Assembly (NCBI RefSeq): GCF_003308995.1
Contig: NZ_QFFJ01000001.1
Coordinates: 2,170,001-2,234,000 of the forward strand
DNA: 64,000 bases
Direction: 5' to 3'
Source: Chitinophaga flava
GTDB taxonomy: Bacteria; Bacteroidota; Bacteroidia; Chitinophagales; Chitinophagaceae
A program made the position numbers and the translations under genes. The notes beneath the pieces were generated by a model. That model did not search any database. It was not told the origin of the DNA and was given only the letters and a program-made list of their open reading frames with translations. Shown here piece by piece: positions 7,490-14,700 of this stretch (position 1 is its first letter; each line of letters opens with the position of its first letter).

Positions 7490-8182
7490 CTAGATTTTTA
7501 CGGTCCTGCGTTCTATCCGTTTTTCATAATTCGTGCCGGCAAAGATGCGGTGCACGTAGATGCTGGGCACATGGATATGGTCCGGATCGAGTTGTCCCGG
7601 CTGTACCAGCTCTTCCACCTCTGCGATGGTGATCTGCCCTGCTTTGGCCATGGAGGTGCTGAAATTACGGGTTGTTTTCCGGAACTGGAGGTTGCCCAGC
7701 GTATCCCCTTTCCAGGCTTTTACGATGGCGAAATCGGCATGCAGGGCCATCTCCATGAGATAGTGCTTACCGTTGAATTCACGGGTTTCCTTTCCTTCAG
7801 CGATTTCAGTGCCGTAACCGGCGGGAGTAAAGAAGGCGGGGATACCCATGCCGGCCATCTGGATGCGGGTGGCTAATGTGCCCTGTGGGATGAGATCTAC
7901 TTCCAGTTCTCCGGCCAGCAGCTGTCTTTCAAATTCGGCATTTTCGCCTACATAAGACGACATCATTTTGCGGATCTGACGGGTTTTCAACAACATCCCC
8001 AAACCGAAATCGTCTACGCCGGCATTGTTGGAGATGCAGGTCAGGCCTTTCACTCCTTTTCTGACCAGCGCTGCGATACTGTTTTCCGGTATTCCACACA
8101 AACCAAACCCTCCCAGCATGATCACGGCGCCATCCTGGATGTCCTGTATGGCTTCGTCTGCATTTGCTACTACTTTGTTCAT
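7490..8182 (-). CDS. scoA: 3-oxoacid CoA-transferase subunit A
   Basis: Alpha subunit of the CoA-transferase made with the adjacent scoB product. The 230-residue chain has the CoA-binding glycine-rich GGFGLCGIPEN at about 24-34 and the family segments NNAGVDDFGLG and YGTEIAEGKETREFNGK. Subunit lengths (230 and 219 residues) match the two-gene bacterial SCOT enzymes rather than the fused eukaryotic form. It starts at an ATG 21 nt after the preceding DUF4296 gene on the same strand, so the lipoprotein and scoAB may be read together, though there is no functional link that I know of. Confidence 0.92.
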   Translation of the reverse strand: MNKVVANADEAIQDIQDGAVIMLGGFGLCGIPENSIAALVRKGVKGLTCISNNAGVDDFGLGMLLKTRQIRKMMSSYVGENAEFERQLLAGELEVDLIPQGTLATRIQMAGMGIPAFFTPAGYGTEIAEGKETREFNGKHYLMEMALHADFAIVKAWKGDTLGNLQFRKTTRNFSTSMAKAGQITIAEVEELVQPGQLDPDHIHVPSIYVHRIFAGTNYEKRIERRTVKI

Positions 8183-8203
8183 GTTTTGGTGTTTTATGTT
8201 GAT

Positions 8204-8683
8204 CTATGGCTGTCGTTTAATGAAGGGCCGCACGGTATCGGAAGTGTGCACCAGGAAAGCTTTGTCGGCATGAGGGAAAAAGCTCTTCAGGCGGAACATC
8301 ACCGGCGCGTTTTCATCGGAGGGGTTACCCAGCTTGTTTCTCCGCATATCGATGTCGGCCTGTACCTTCTCAAAAACATCCTTCAGCCTGTCGGGATGCA
8401 TTTCATACCAGTTGTAACTTGTCATGAAATCCTTTACAGATACATGGTGCAGGTCCAGTACCTGCTTATAGAGGATCTTAATTTTTTCCTGACGCAGAGA
8501 GTCGGGCAACCGCAGTGTCTCTGCGCTTACTTCGTTGCCATAGGCATCTGCCAGGGTCATATCTACCAGTATCCTGCTCATTTCGTCTTTCCCTATATAT
8601 TGTTTGGGCACGTTGCCAGGCTCGCCGCATGATGCCGTCAATATTATTAATCCTGTAATGAGCGCTTTAAAACTGTTGTTCAT
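8204..8683 (-). CDS. DUF4296 family lipoprotein
   Basis: A 160-residue predicted lipoprotein of unknown function. The signal peptide runs to a lipobox-like LTASC with lipidation at C19. The mature part begins with a helical region KDEMSRILVDMTLADAY that I recognise as typical of the Bacteroidota DUF4296 family, and the rest is charged and helical. I start at the ATG at 8683, which gives a normal signal peptide; an in-frame ATG at 8713 would place ten polar residues before it. It lies 40 nt after the DUF4835 gene and 21 nt before scoA. The family is found next to bam/coaBC-type loci, suggesting an envelope role, but that is inference. Confidence 0.75.
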   Translation of the reverse strand: MNNSFKALITGLIILTASCGEPGNVPKQYIGKDEMSRILVDMTLADAYGNEVSAETLRLPDSLRQEKIKILYKQVLDLHHVSVKDFMTSYNWYEMHPDRLKDVFEKVQADIDMRRNKLGNPSDENAPVMFRLKSFFPHADKAFLVHTSDTVRPFIKRQP

Positions 8684-8723
8684 TCTTCTATAAAAATTGG
8701 ATGTCCGGTGCAAAGGCGGACTG

Positions 8724-9662
8724 TTATTTCATCTGCTGATATTTCTGTGCGTTGGGCACATCCATCTGTGCCAGCAGTTCAGCAGCCCTGCTTTTCTCCT
8801 GTGGCATCGCTTTCGAAAATATCTTTTGCAGTTCATCGGCTTTAGCAGCGTAAAATGTTTGCATCAACATAGAGTTGGGTACATCCTGGTAGATGGTATA
8901 CAACAGGTTGAGACAGTTCATAATAGCTGCGCGGCCTTTATTCACATCATCATACATCACGTCCAGTCCGTTGCGGTGGTACTGGTACATTACATCGTGA
9001 AAATTAAGAAACTTGGCGTTCAGCAGGTTGTCCTGCAGCCAGTAACGGTTACGGTTACCCTCAAAAGCCTTCCAGCCGGAGATATCTTTTCCATCGGGTG
9101 CGTTATTCACAATATTGAGCGCCTTTTTGAAATATATATCGCCGCCACGGGGAGAGAAGGAGTCGTAGTCCAGGCCCAGGATAATATTCACATAATAAGC
9201 CATGATAGCAGTAAGGTTGGAGGCCATCGGATCGTTGCCTACTACCCTGCTGTCGCTGAATTCCAGTGGCTGGAACTCAGCATACCGGAACACTACGTTG
9301 TTATCCTGTGTATTAAGCAAACTGGTCACATAACCGCTGTTGTACACCGGACGGGTGGCCTGTATAGTGAGGGAGGCCTTGTAGGTGTTTTCTCCCAGTA
9401 CGCCGGTTACATTGAGCAGGAAGTTACATTCTATCCTTTCTGCCGGTGTGAAGACATCATCAGACCAGTGACGGTTGTTGAGGAATTCCTTAAGTGCATT
9501 TTGCAGCGTGGTGAACACTTTCCTGTCCACACCCTGTACCTGGTTCGCCACTACGGTGACATTGGCTCTGATCTCCTGCGCCTGCAGGCAGTTGGCCATT
9601 AAAACGAAGATGCCTGCCAGTAGCAGGGTGAACGGGAAACGGTTACGCATGTTGCAGTTCAA
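8724..9662 (-). CDS. DUF4835 family secreted protein
   Basis: A 312-residue exported protein with a signal peptide ending near MANCLQAQ (about residue 29). The mature part carries IRANVTVVANQVQGVDRKVF and FLNNRHWSDDVFTPAERIEC, blocks I recognise from the Bacteroidota DUF4835 family. I recall this family being linked by name to the type IX secretion system (PorD), but cannot verify it here. It overlaps the 3' end of coaBC by 20 nt if the first ATG is used; the second ATG at 9650 (MRNRF) still overlaps by 8 nt and fits a signal peptide better. The overlap implies co-translation with coaBC. Confidence 0.75.
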   Translation of the reverse strand: MNCNMRNRFPFTLLLAGIFVLMANCLQAQEIRANVTVVANQVQGVDRKVFTTLQNALKEFLNNRHWSDDVFTPAERIECNFLLNVTGVLGENTYKASLTIQATRPVYNSGYVTSLLNTQDNNVVFRYAEFQPLEFSDSRVVGNDPMASNLTAIMAYYVNIILGLDYDSFSPRGGDIYFKKALNIVNNAPDGKDISGWKAFEGNRNRYWLQDNLLNAKFLNFHDVMYQYHRNGLDVMYDDVNKGRAAIMNCLNLLYTIYQDVPNSMLMQTFYAAKADELQKIFSKAMPQEKSRAAELLAQMDVPNAQKYQQMK

Positions 9663-10866
9663 TTATAGCTGAAACAATATCTCTGGCTACTTCCTGTTTG
9701 GATTTGAGGGGGATATCACGTTCTTTTCCTTTGTTGTCAAACAGGGTCACCTTGTTGGTATCATGATTAAAACCGGCGCCGGGATCAGCGAGGGAGTTCA
9801 TCACGATCATATCGAGGTTTTTATCACGCAGTTTTTTGAGCGCATACTCCCTTTCGTTGTTGGTTTCCAGGGAGAAGCCGACCAGCAGTTGCTGGGGACC
9901 TTTGTTGTTACCCAGGGTGCGGAGTATGTCATGTGTTTTTTCCAGGGAGATGCTGAACTTATCTTCTCCTTTTTTGATTTTTTTATCTGCTATCTGAACC
10001 GGGCGGTAATCAGCCACGGCGGCGGCAGCCACCACGATGTCCGACAGCGGGTATACGGCAATCACGCTGCGGAACATGTCTTCTGCGGATTGTACCGGGA
10101 TGATATCAATACCATTGTGGTGGGTAGTGAGATTAGTGGGTCCCAGTACCAGTTTCACCTGTGCGCCGGCATCGGCGAGGGCTTCTGCGATGGCGATGCC
10201 CATTTTACCACTGGAGTGATTGCTGATATATCTTACAGGATCGATGTGTTCAATAGTGGGACCGGCAGTTACCACGGCTATTTTGCCGTCGAGTGGTTTA
10301 CGGGCGCTGGCAGCTACGCTGAAATGGCGGCGCAGCAGGGCCACAATATTTTCCGGTTCGGCCATACGTCCTTCTCCGATAAGACCGCTGGCCAGTTCAC
10401 CGGCGGCGACGGGGATCTGCTGGTGGCCATATTGCAGGAGACGGGCTATATTCTGGCGGGTAGCGGGATGTTTCCACATGTCTTCGTCCATGGCCGGGGC
10501 AAACAGTACCGGGCAGGTGGCGGAGAGGTAGGTGGCCAGCAGGAGGTTGTCGCACAGGCCATTGGCCATTTTGGCGATGGTGTTGGCAGAGGCGGGAGCG
10601 ATGAGCATAACATCGGCCCAGCGGCCCAGCATCACATGGTTATTCCAGCTGTTATGGTCGCTGATATGGAGCGGCACTTCATTTTTAGACAGGGTGGCGA
10701 GGGTGAGCGGAGTGATGAAGTCAGCCGCGGCGGGCGTCATGATCACTTTTACGATGGCCCCTTCCTTCACCAGGAGGCGGGTGAGGGTAGCAGCTTTATA
10801 GGCGGCAATGCTGCCAGACACGCCCAGGAGGATTTTTTTTCCTTGTAGCATCTTAATATCGTCCAT
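9643..10866 (-). CDS. coaBC: Bifunctional phosphopantothenoylcysteine decarboxylase / phosphopantothenate-cysteine ligase
   Basis: Two consecutive steps of coenzyme A synthesis on one chain of 407 residues. The N-terminal flavin-dependent decarboxylase (about 8-185) shows LLGVSGSIAAYKAA, the catalytic-type histidine H77 in NNHVMLGRWAD, FAPAMDEDMW and GEGRMAEPE. The C-terminal ligase (about 193-407) shows VVTAGPTIEHIDPVRYISN, SSGKMGIAIAEAL and the lysine-rich loop DKKIKKGED. The first ATG (10866) is only 7 nt from a hairpin plus T-run; a second in-frame ATG at 10851 (MLQGKKILLGVSG) fits the family better and may be the true start. It lies downstream of bamD-rpoZ and overlaps the DUF4835 gene. 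Confidence 0.93.
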   Translation of the reverse strand: MDDIKMLQGKKILLGVSGSIAAYKAATLTRLLVKEGAIVKVIMTPAAADFITPLTLATLSKNEVPLHISDHNSWNNHVMLGRWADVMLIAPASANTIAKMANGLCDNLLLATYLSATCPVLFAPAMDEDMWKHPATRQNIARLLQYGHQQIPVAAGELASGLIGEGRMAEPENIVALLRRHFSVAASARKPLDGKIAVVTAGPTIEHIDPVRYISNHSSGKMGIAIAEALADAGAQVKLVLGPTNLTTHHNGIDIIPVQSAEDMFRSVIAVYPLSDIVVAAAAVADYRPVQIADKKIKKGEDKFSISLEKTHDILRTLGNNKGPQQLLVGFSLETNNEREYALKKLRDKNLDMIVMNSLADPGAGFNHDTNKVTLFDNKGKERDIPLKSKQEVARDIVSAIIELQHA

Positions 10867-10895
10867 AAAAAAAGCGGCAGAAAAGATTCTGCCGC
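10867..10895 (-). terminator. Hairpin plus T-run between rpoZ and coaBC
   Basis: A perfect 9-bp GC-rich stem, GCGGCAGAA (10874-10882) with 10887-10895, 4-nt loop, followed on the reverse strand by seven T residues that run straight into the first coaBC ATG. It has the form of an intrinsic terminator for bamD-rpoZ or an attenuator ahead of coaBC. Confidence 0.7.
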
Positions 10896-10955
10896 CATGA
10901 AATTAATATTTTTATTTTTCGCAATCATGCACCTCACCAAATAAAGTGTGGCGGA

Positions 10956-11297
10956 TTAGCTGAACAGATCGTCGTCGTTCTTGCGGAAATAAATTTTGCT
11001 GTCCAGGAATTCCTGGGTAGCCTGGATAGCTGGATTCGCCATTCTTTCGTAAAAGCGGGAAATCTCTATCTGCTCCTTGTTTTCATGAACTTCTTCGAGG
11101 TTGTCAGTATGACTGGCAAACTCTTCCAGCTTGGAATGGAGCTCCTCTTTCACGGAAATATTGATCTGATTGGCGCGTTTGGCTATCACGGCAATAGACT
11201 CATATAAATTACCGGTCCTGTTCTTAATATCGGTAGTATTTTTAGTTTCTACCCAGGGATTAAGACTACTGGTTAGACTTCTCTTTATTTTGCTCAT
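10956..11297 (-). CDS. rpoZ: DNA-directed RNA polymerase omega subunit, Bacteroidota type
   Basis: A 113-residue protein that matches the Bacteroidota form of the omega subunit, which helps assemble core RNA polymerase. Characteristic is the central segment NLYESIAVIAKRANQINISV, corresponding to the conserved omega helix with its R-A-x-Q-I motif, preceded by a T-x-D-I-x-N-R-T-G-N-L-Y region. The place between bamD and coaBC is the usual one in this phylum and supports the call. Its ATG lies inside the 3' end of bamD (32-nt overlap), so expression is likely coupled to BamD translation. Sequence similarity to the E. coli subunit is low, so confidence rests on pattern and context. Confidence 0.85.
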   Translation of the reverse strand: MSKIKRSLTSSLNPWVETKNTTDIKNRTGNLYESIAVIAKRANQINISVKEELHSKLEEFASHTDNLEEVHENKEQIEISRFYERMANPAIQATQEFLDSKIYFRKNDDDLFS

Positions 11298-12099
11298 TTT
11301 CCAGTGATTTAATATTATTTTGCGCTAAGGTATAAAATTTTTCTGCATCCACCTTCAATTTGCTGTTGGGATAGTGGTCTGCGAAGTCGAGGTATTCGCT
11401 GATAACTGTCTCGTAGCGTTCCCGCTGTTTTTCTTCCACACTGTTTTTAGCGTAATTGTAGTAAGCCCGGATGGCCATTATTTTGTAACCGTCGCTTTTA
11501 TCGGAGTCCGGGTAATTGCGCATCAGGTTTTTGAAGGCAATACCGGCAGCTTTATAAAAACCGAGGTTATAGTACAGTTCAGCACTGTTAAATTCCTTTT
11601 TTTCCAGTTTACGGCGGCAAAGCTCAACTACGAGATTAGCTTCCGCTACTTTTTCCGATTGGGGGTAGTTGTTGATGAAGGTTTGCATCTGGGCAATGGC
11701 CTTCATGGTATTTGTCTGGTCCAGTGATACCTTGGGCGACTGCTTGTAATAGCAATAAGCCTGCATGTAGTCAATTTCTACCGCTCTGGGGCTGTTGGGG
11801 AATACGTCCAGGTAGTTTTTAAAGTGGAAAGCTGCCTGTACATAGTCCTTTACATAATAGGAACAGTATGCGTAATTGTAATACAGGCCTTCAAACTTCT
11901 CAGTGCCTTTATACACCTGTAGAAGGTCCTGATAGAGCGTTTGTGCTGTATTGTATTTTTTCTTCTGGTACAGCTTATCTGCATAAGCCAGCTTCTTTTC
12001 GAAGTTGTTGCTTTTTTCTATCCTCCTCAATTCATTATTACAGGAAGAAGCTACAACGATAAGCGCAAGAAAACTGCTATACAATAAAAATTTCCGCAT
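11266..12099 (-). CDS. bamD: Outer membrane assembly lipoprotein BamD
   Basis: Lipoprotein of the BAM complex that folds beta-barrel proteins into the outer membrane. The 277-residue product has a signal peptide ending VVASSC with lipidation at C20, then TPR-like helical repeats: YADKLYQKKKYNTAQTLYQD, YYVKDYVQAAFHFKNYLDVF and FYKAAGIAFKNLMRNYPDS, plus the BamD-typical FPNSPRAVEIDYMQAYCYYK. The tail is Lys/Glu/Asn-rich. It begins the reverse-strand group bamD-rpoZ-coaBC-DUF4835 and overlaps rpoZ by 32 nt. A TAACTTTG element lies 11 nt upstream. Confidence 0.9.
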   Translation of the reverse strand: MRKFLLYSSFLALIVVASSCNNELRRIEKSNNFEKKLAYADKLYQKKKYNTAQTLYQDLLQVYKGTEKFEGLYYNYAYCSYYVKDYVQAAFHFKNYLDVFPNSPRAVEIDYMQAYCYYKQSPKVSLDQTNTMKAIAQMQTFINNYPQSEKVAEANLVVELCRRKLEKKEFNSAELYYNLGFYKAAGIAFKNLMRNYPDSDKSDGYKIMAIRAYYNYAKNSVEEKQRERYETVISEYLDFADHYPNSKLKVDAEKFYTLAQNNIKSLENEQNKEKSNQ

Positions 12100-12109
12100 A
12101 AAAGAGTGG

Positions 12110-12117
12110 CAAAGTTA
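12110..12117 (-). promoter_or_regulatory. Candidate -7 element upstream of bamD
   Basis: The reverse strand reads TAACTTTG, a perfect TAnnTTTG match, 11 nt before the bamD ATG. No clear TTG at -33 is visible and the implied leader would be very short, so this is tentative. Confidence 0.35.
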
Positions 12118-12548
12118 AGAATTAAATGTAAATGTAAGGCGAAGAGATTTTCATTGCTGTTAAAATTTTGCAAAAGAGGCAGTTAAGTCGCTGAAACAGG
12201 GTATTTCCTCTGGCAGGGGACTTATTTTGCCTTTAGCTGCCGAAAATAAAAAATGGCGGGGTAACCATCAAAAAAAGGTAAAAACAGTTATTCAAATTAA
12301 AACAAAACCCTATTTGTAAAATAAATTTTTCTTTCGGTACTGATGAAATACCGCAGTCAACCGTAGATCTTCAATATCAGTACAGTCGTGTTTTTTATAG
12401 GTTATAAACATGTTATAAACATATCAATATCTATTATCCACACATTTTAACATCCCCATCCTAAAACCGATGCACAAAACAGGGATAATTCCTCTTCCAT
12501 GGCTAATTTGGTCCTGTGGAAAAAATTTATAAAGTATTTTTTCGTTAA
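12118..12548. other. Intergenic region between bamD and the dcw cluster
   Basis: About 430 AT-rich nucleotides with no convincing open frame, separating the divergent bamD group and the division cluster. It holds an adjacent direct repeat GTTATAAACAT at 12401-12411 and 12412-12422. I see no perfect TAnnTTTG element here for mraZ, so the dcw promoter is not located. The MraZ-box array begins at its right edge. Confidence 0.5.
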
Positions 12549-12587
12549 AAAGTGGGAAAAAGTGTTATTTTGTGTTAGAAAATGGTT
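12549..12587 (+). promoter_or_regulatory. MraZ-box array upstream of mraZ
   Basis: Four 7-nt units at exactly 10-nt spacing: AAAGTGG (12549), AAAGTGT (12559), TTTGTGT (12569) and AAAATGG (12579). This is the arrangement of known MraZ operators: repeats of a TG(G/T)-core motif spaced one helical turn. It ends 25 nt before the mraZ ATG, so MraZ probably represses its own cluster through it. Confidence 0.75.
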
Positions 12588-12610
12588 TTTCAAGTACTTT
12601 GCCCCATGGT

Positions 12611-13078
12611 ATGACAGGTTTTCTAGGCGAATATGAGGCTACGCTAGACGCCAAAGGACGTTTTCTACTGCCTGCAGGCTTCAAAAAGCAGCTGGCAGCA
12701 GAGGCAGGAGGTCAGTTTGTCATCAATCGCGGCTTTGAGAAATGCTTGTCATTGTATCCCATGAATGAGTGGCAGCCCATTTTCGAACGTATCAGCAAGC
12801 TGAACGACTTTGACCCGAAAGTAAGGGAATTTAGGCGCTACTTCCTCAACGGGGCAACCATTCTGGAGCTGGATAGCGCAGGAAGACTGCTGGTACCGAA
12901 AAACCTGCTGTCGTATGCGAATATGGAAAAAGATATTGTGCTGGCAGCAGCATCCAATAAAATCGAGATCTGGGATAAAGGTAAATACCAGGAGTTCTTT
13001 GAAAATTTCTCACCAGGGGCCTTCAGTGATCTGGCTCAACAGGTAATGGGAGGAGGAGACAACAATATTTCAATTTAA
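12611..13078 (+). CDS. mraZ: Transcriptional regulator MraZ
   Basis: DNA-binding regulator of the division and cell wall cluster, first gene of that cluster as usual. The 155-residue product has two AbrB-like half-domains: MTGFLGEYEATLDAKGRFLL at the start and ILELDSAGRLLVPKNLL at about 92-108, both with the D-x-x-G-R core. It starts at the ATG at 12611, the only start that gives the conserved short N-terminus; an upstream in-frame GTG at 12572 would fall inside the operator. The operator array is 25 nt upstream, consistent with autoregulation. rsmH follows after 10 nt. Confidence 0.92.
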   Translation: MTGFLGEYEATLDAKGRFLLPAGFKKQLAAEAGGQFVINRGFEKCLSLYPMNEWQPIFERISKLNDFDPKVREFRRYFLNGATILELDSAGRLLVPKNLLSYANMEKDIVLAAASNKIEIWDKGKYQEFFENFSPGAFSDLAQQVMGGGDNNISI

Positions 13079-13088
13079 ACTGGAGCAT

Positions 13089-14000
13089 ATGGGCGAACAA
13101 CAATATCACCTACCCGTTCTGCTGCAGGAAACAACGGAGTTGCTGCATATCAATCCCGAAGGGACTTATGTAGACGCTACGTTTGGAGGCGGAGGACATT
13201 CCCGGGCCATACTGGAGAAACTGGGCGAAAAAGGACGACTGATTGTATTTGATCAGGATGAAGATGCGTATCGTAACAGGATCATAGACGAACGTGTAAC
13301 ATTTGTACAACAAAATTTCCGGCACCTGCAACGTTTTCTGAAACTTCATAAAGCAGAACAGGTAGACGGAGTACTGGCAGATCTGGGCGTGTCATCACAC
13401 CAGTTTGATACTGCCGAAAGAGGATTCAGTATTCGCTTCAACGGCGATCTGGACATGCGAATGGATACGAGAACAGACCTCACGGCAGCACAGATTCTGG
13501 CTACCTGGGGCGAAGCAAGGCTACAGCTGATCTTTCAGGAATACGGCGAAGTTACCAATGCCAAAACCCTGGCACAAACCATTGTACGGCAAAGAAAAAC
13601 ACACCCCATGCGTACCATCACGGAATTTAAATCCGTGATCCAGCCTATTGTAAAAGGCAACCCGCAAAAATATCTGGCACAGGTGTTCCAGGCTTTGCGT
13701 ATAGCCGTCAATGATGAACTGGGCGCTTTAAAAGATTTGCTCACACAGTCTGCCAGTGTATTGAAACCAGGAGGCCGGGTGGCCATCATCACCTTCCACT
13801 CACTGGAAGACAGGCTGGTAAAAAATTTTATGAAGACAGGCAGTTTCGAGGAAGCACCAGAAGATCCGTTTGGAAAGGAAACACCCCCTAAATTGTTCAG
13901 ATTAATCACAAAAAAACCGGTGACCGCCAGCGATGCTGAACTGAAACTAAACAGCAGATCGAGAAGCGCAAAACTGCGGGTAGCCGAAAAAACAGCTTGA
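13089..14000 (+). CDS. rsmH: 16S rRNA (cytosine(1402)-N(4))-methyltransferase
   Basis: Methylates N4 of C1402 in the 16S rRNA decoding centre using S-adenosylmethionine. The 303-residue length is normal. The SAM site is YVDATFGGGGHSRAIL at about 26-41, and further family blocks are VDGVLADLGVSSHQFD, RGFSIRFNGDLDMRMD, and VFQALRIAVNDELGALKDLL near the C-terminal half, with IITFHSLEDRLVKNFM. It begins 10 nt after mraZ and is followed by ftsL after about 100 nt, the standard order in dcw clusters. Confidence 0.95.
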   Translation: MGEQQYHLPVLLQETTELLHINPEGTYVDATFGGGGHSRAILEKLGEKGRLIVFDQDEDAYRNRIIDERVTFVQQNFRHLQRFLKLHKAEQVDGVLADLGVSSHQFDTAERGFSIRFNGDLDMRMDTRTDLTAAQILATWGEARLQLIFQEYGEVTNAKTLAQTIVRQRKTHPMRTITEFKSVIQPIVKGNPQKYLAQVFQALRIAVNDELGALKDLLTQSASVLKPGGRVAIITFHSLEDRLVKNFMKTGSFEEAPEDPFGKETPPKLFRLITKKPVTASDAELKLNSRSRSAKLRVAEKTA

Positions 14001-14104
14001 TACCGCCTTACGCCGTATCATCAAGATCCTATCCTATCCTATACACATCTGTTGTGATTTGCTTTCAATTTTATATTGTCAATTTTTTTAAAAAGGCATA
14101 GCAC

Positions 14105-14485
14105 GTGTTGCAGGAAGAAGTTATAGAAACATACCAGGAAGAACCAGCCGAAGCCTCACCCGCTCCGGCTCAGGAACCGAAAAAAGAATGGCGGCTACGC
14201 ATCAACTATAAAATGTTGGTGCAAAACATGCCCTTTATCGGTTTCCTGTCCGTACTGGCGCTGATCTATATCGCCAACAGTCACCTCGCTGAAAAAAAAA
14301 TACGCCGAATTAATCAACTTGGCAAAGAAATCAAAGAGCTGAAGTGGGAATATATCAACGTGAAGAGTGAGCTCATGTTTCGCAGTAAAATGAGTGAAGT
14401 CAGCAAATCCGTAGAGCAACTGGGCCTCAAACAACTCAGTTCCCCTCCGCAGAAAATTATACTGACAAAAGAAAACGAAAAATGA
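14105..14485 (+). CDS. ftsL: FtsL-like cell division protein
   Basis: A 126-residue bitopic membrane protein of the divisome, assigned mainly by position between rsmH and ftsI. It has an acidic/proline cytoplasmic tail (1-30), one membrane span MPFIGFLSVLALIYIANSH at about 42-60, and a periplasmic helix of about 60 residues (KKIRRINQLGKEIKELKWEY) suited to a leucine-zipper-like coiled coil with FtsB. The start is a GTG at 14105; a TTG is the next codon, and no in-frame ATG precedes the membrane segment until residue 37. Sequence conservation of FtsL is weak, so the name relies on size, topology and order. Confidence 0.8.
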   Translation: MLQEEVIETYQEEPAEASPAPAQEPKKEWRLRINYKMLVQNMPFIGFLSVLALIYIANSHLAEKKIRRINQLGKEIKELKWEYINVKSELMFRSKMSEVSKSVEQLGLKQLSSPPQKIILTKENEK

Positions 14486-14700
14486 CTTTAATACTGGTAC
14501 CTGATGCTGCCCGCCTGATATCTAAACAGAACGGGAATGCTGGTAAATCAATTAATTGGCAAGCATCTCATTTAAATCGCAGCCAGCGTCAGGTATCTAT
14601 TTATAGCTCTTAGCCCTTAGCTTTTAGCCCTTAGTCGCTATCCCGGCAACTAAAACCCTGGAAGTTATCCGCTAAAAGCTTAAAGCTAAACAGCTGGAAC
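14486..14700. repeat. Palindrome-rich spacer between ftsL and ftsI
   Basis: A 215-nt gap inside the cluster. It holds an imperfect inverted repeat (14496-14509 with 14584-14597, 12 of 14 matching), a run of TTAGC-centred units (about 14610-14635), and a matching 10-bp complement of AGCTTTTAGC (14619-14628) at 14671-14680. A 43-codon frame overlapping the ftsL stop runs through its first half (14482-14613). Confidence 0.55.

Noticed and set aside
9763..10848. A 361-codon forward open frame opposite coaBC
   Set aside because: Gly/His-rich mirror of the coaBC codons, without motifs or a promoter.
12401..12422. GTTATAAACAT tandem repeat as an origin iteron or DnaA box set
   Set aside because: Only two copies, no DnaA-box consensus and no replication genes nearby.
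12572..12610. Upstream GTG start for mraZ adding 13 residues
   Set aside because: The extra codons lie over the MraZ operator units, and the family N-terminus fits the ATG at 12611.
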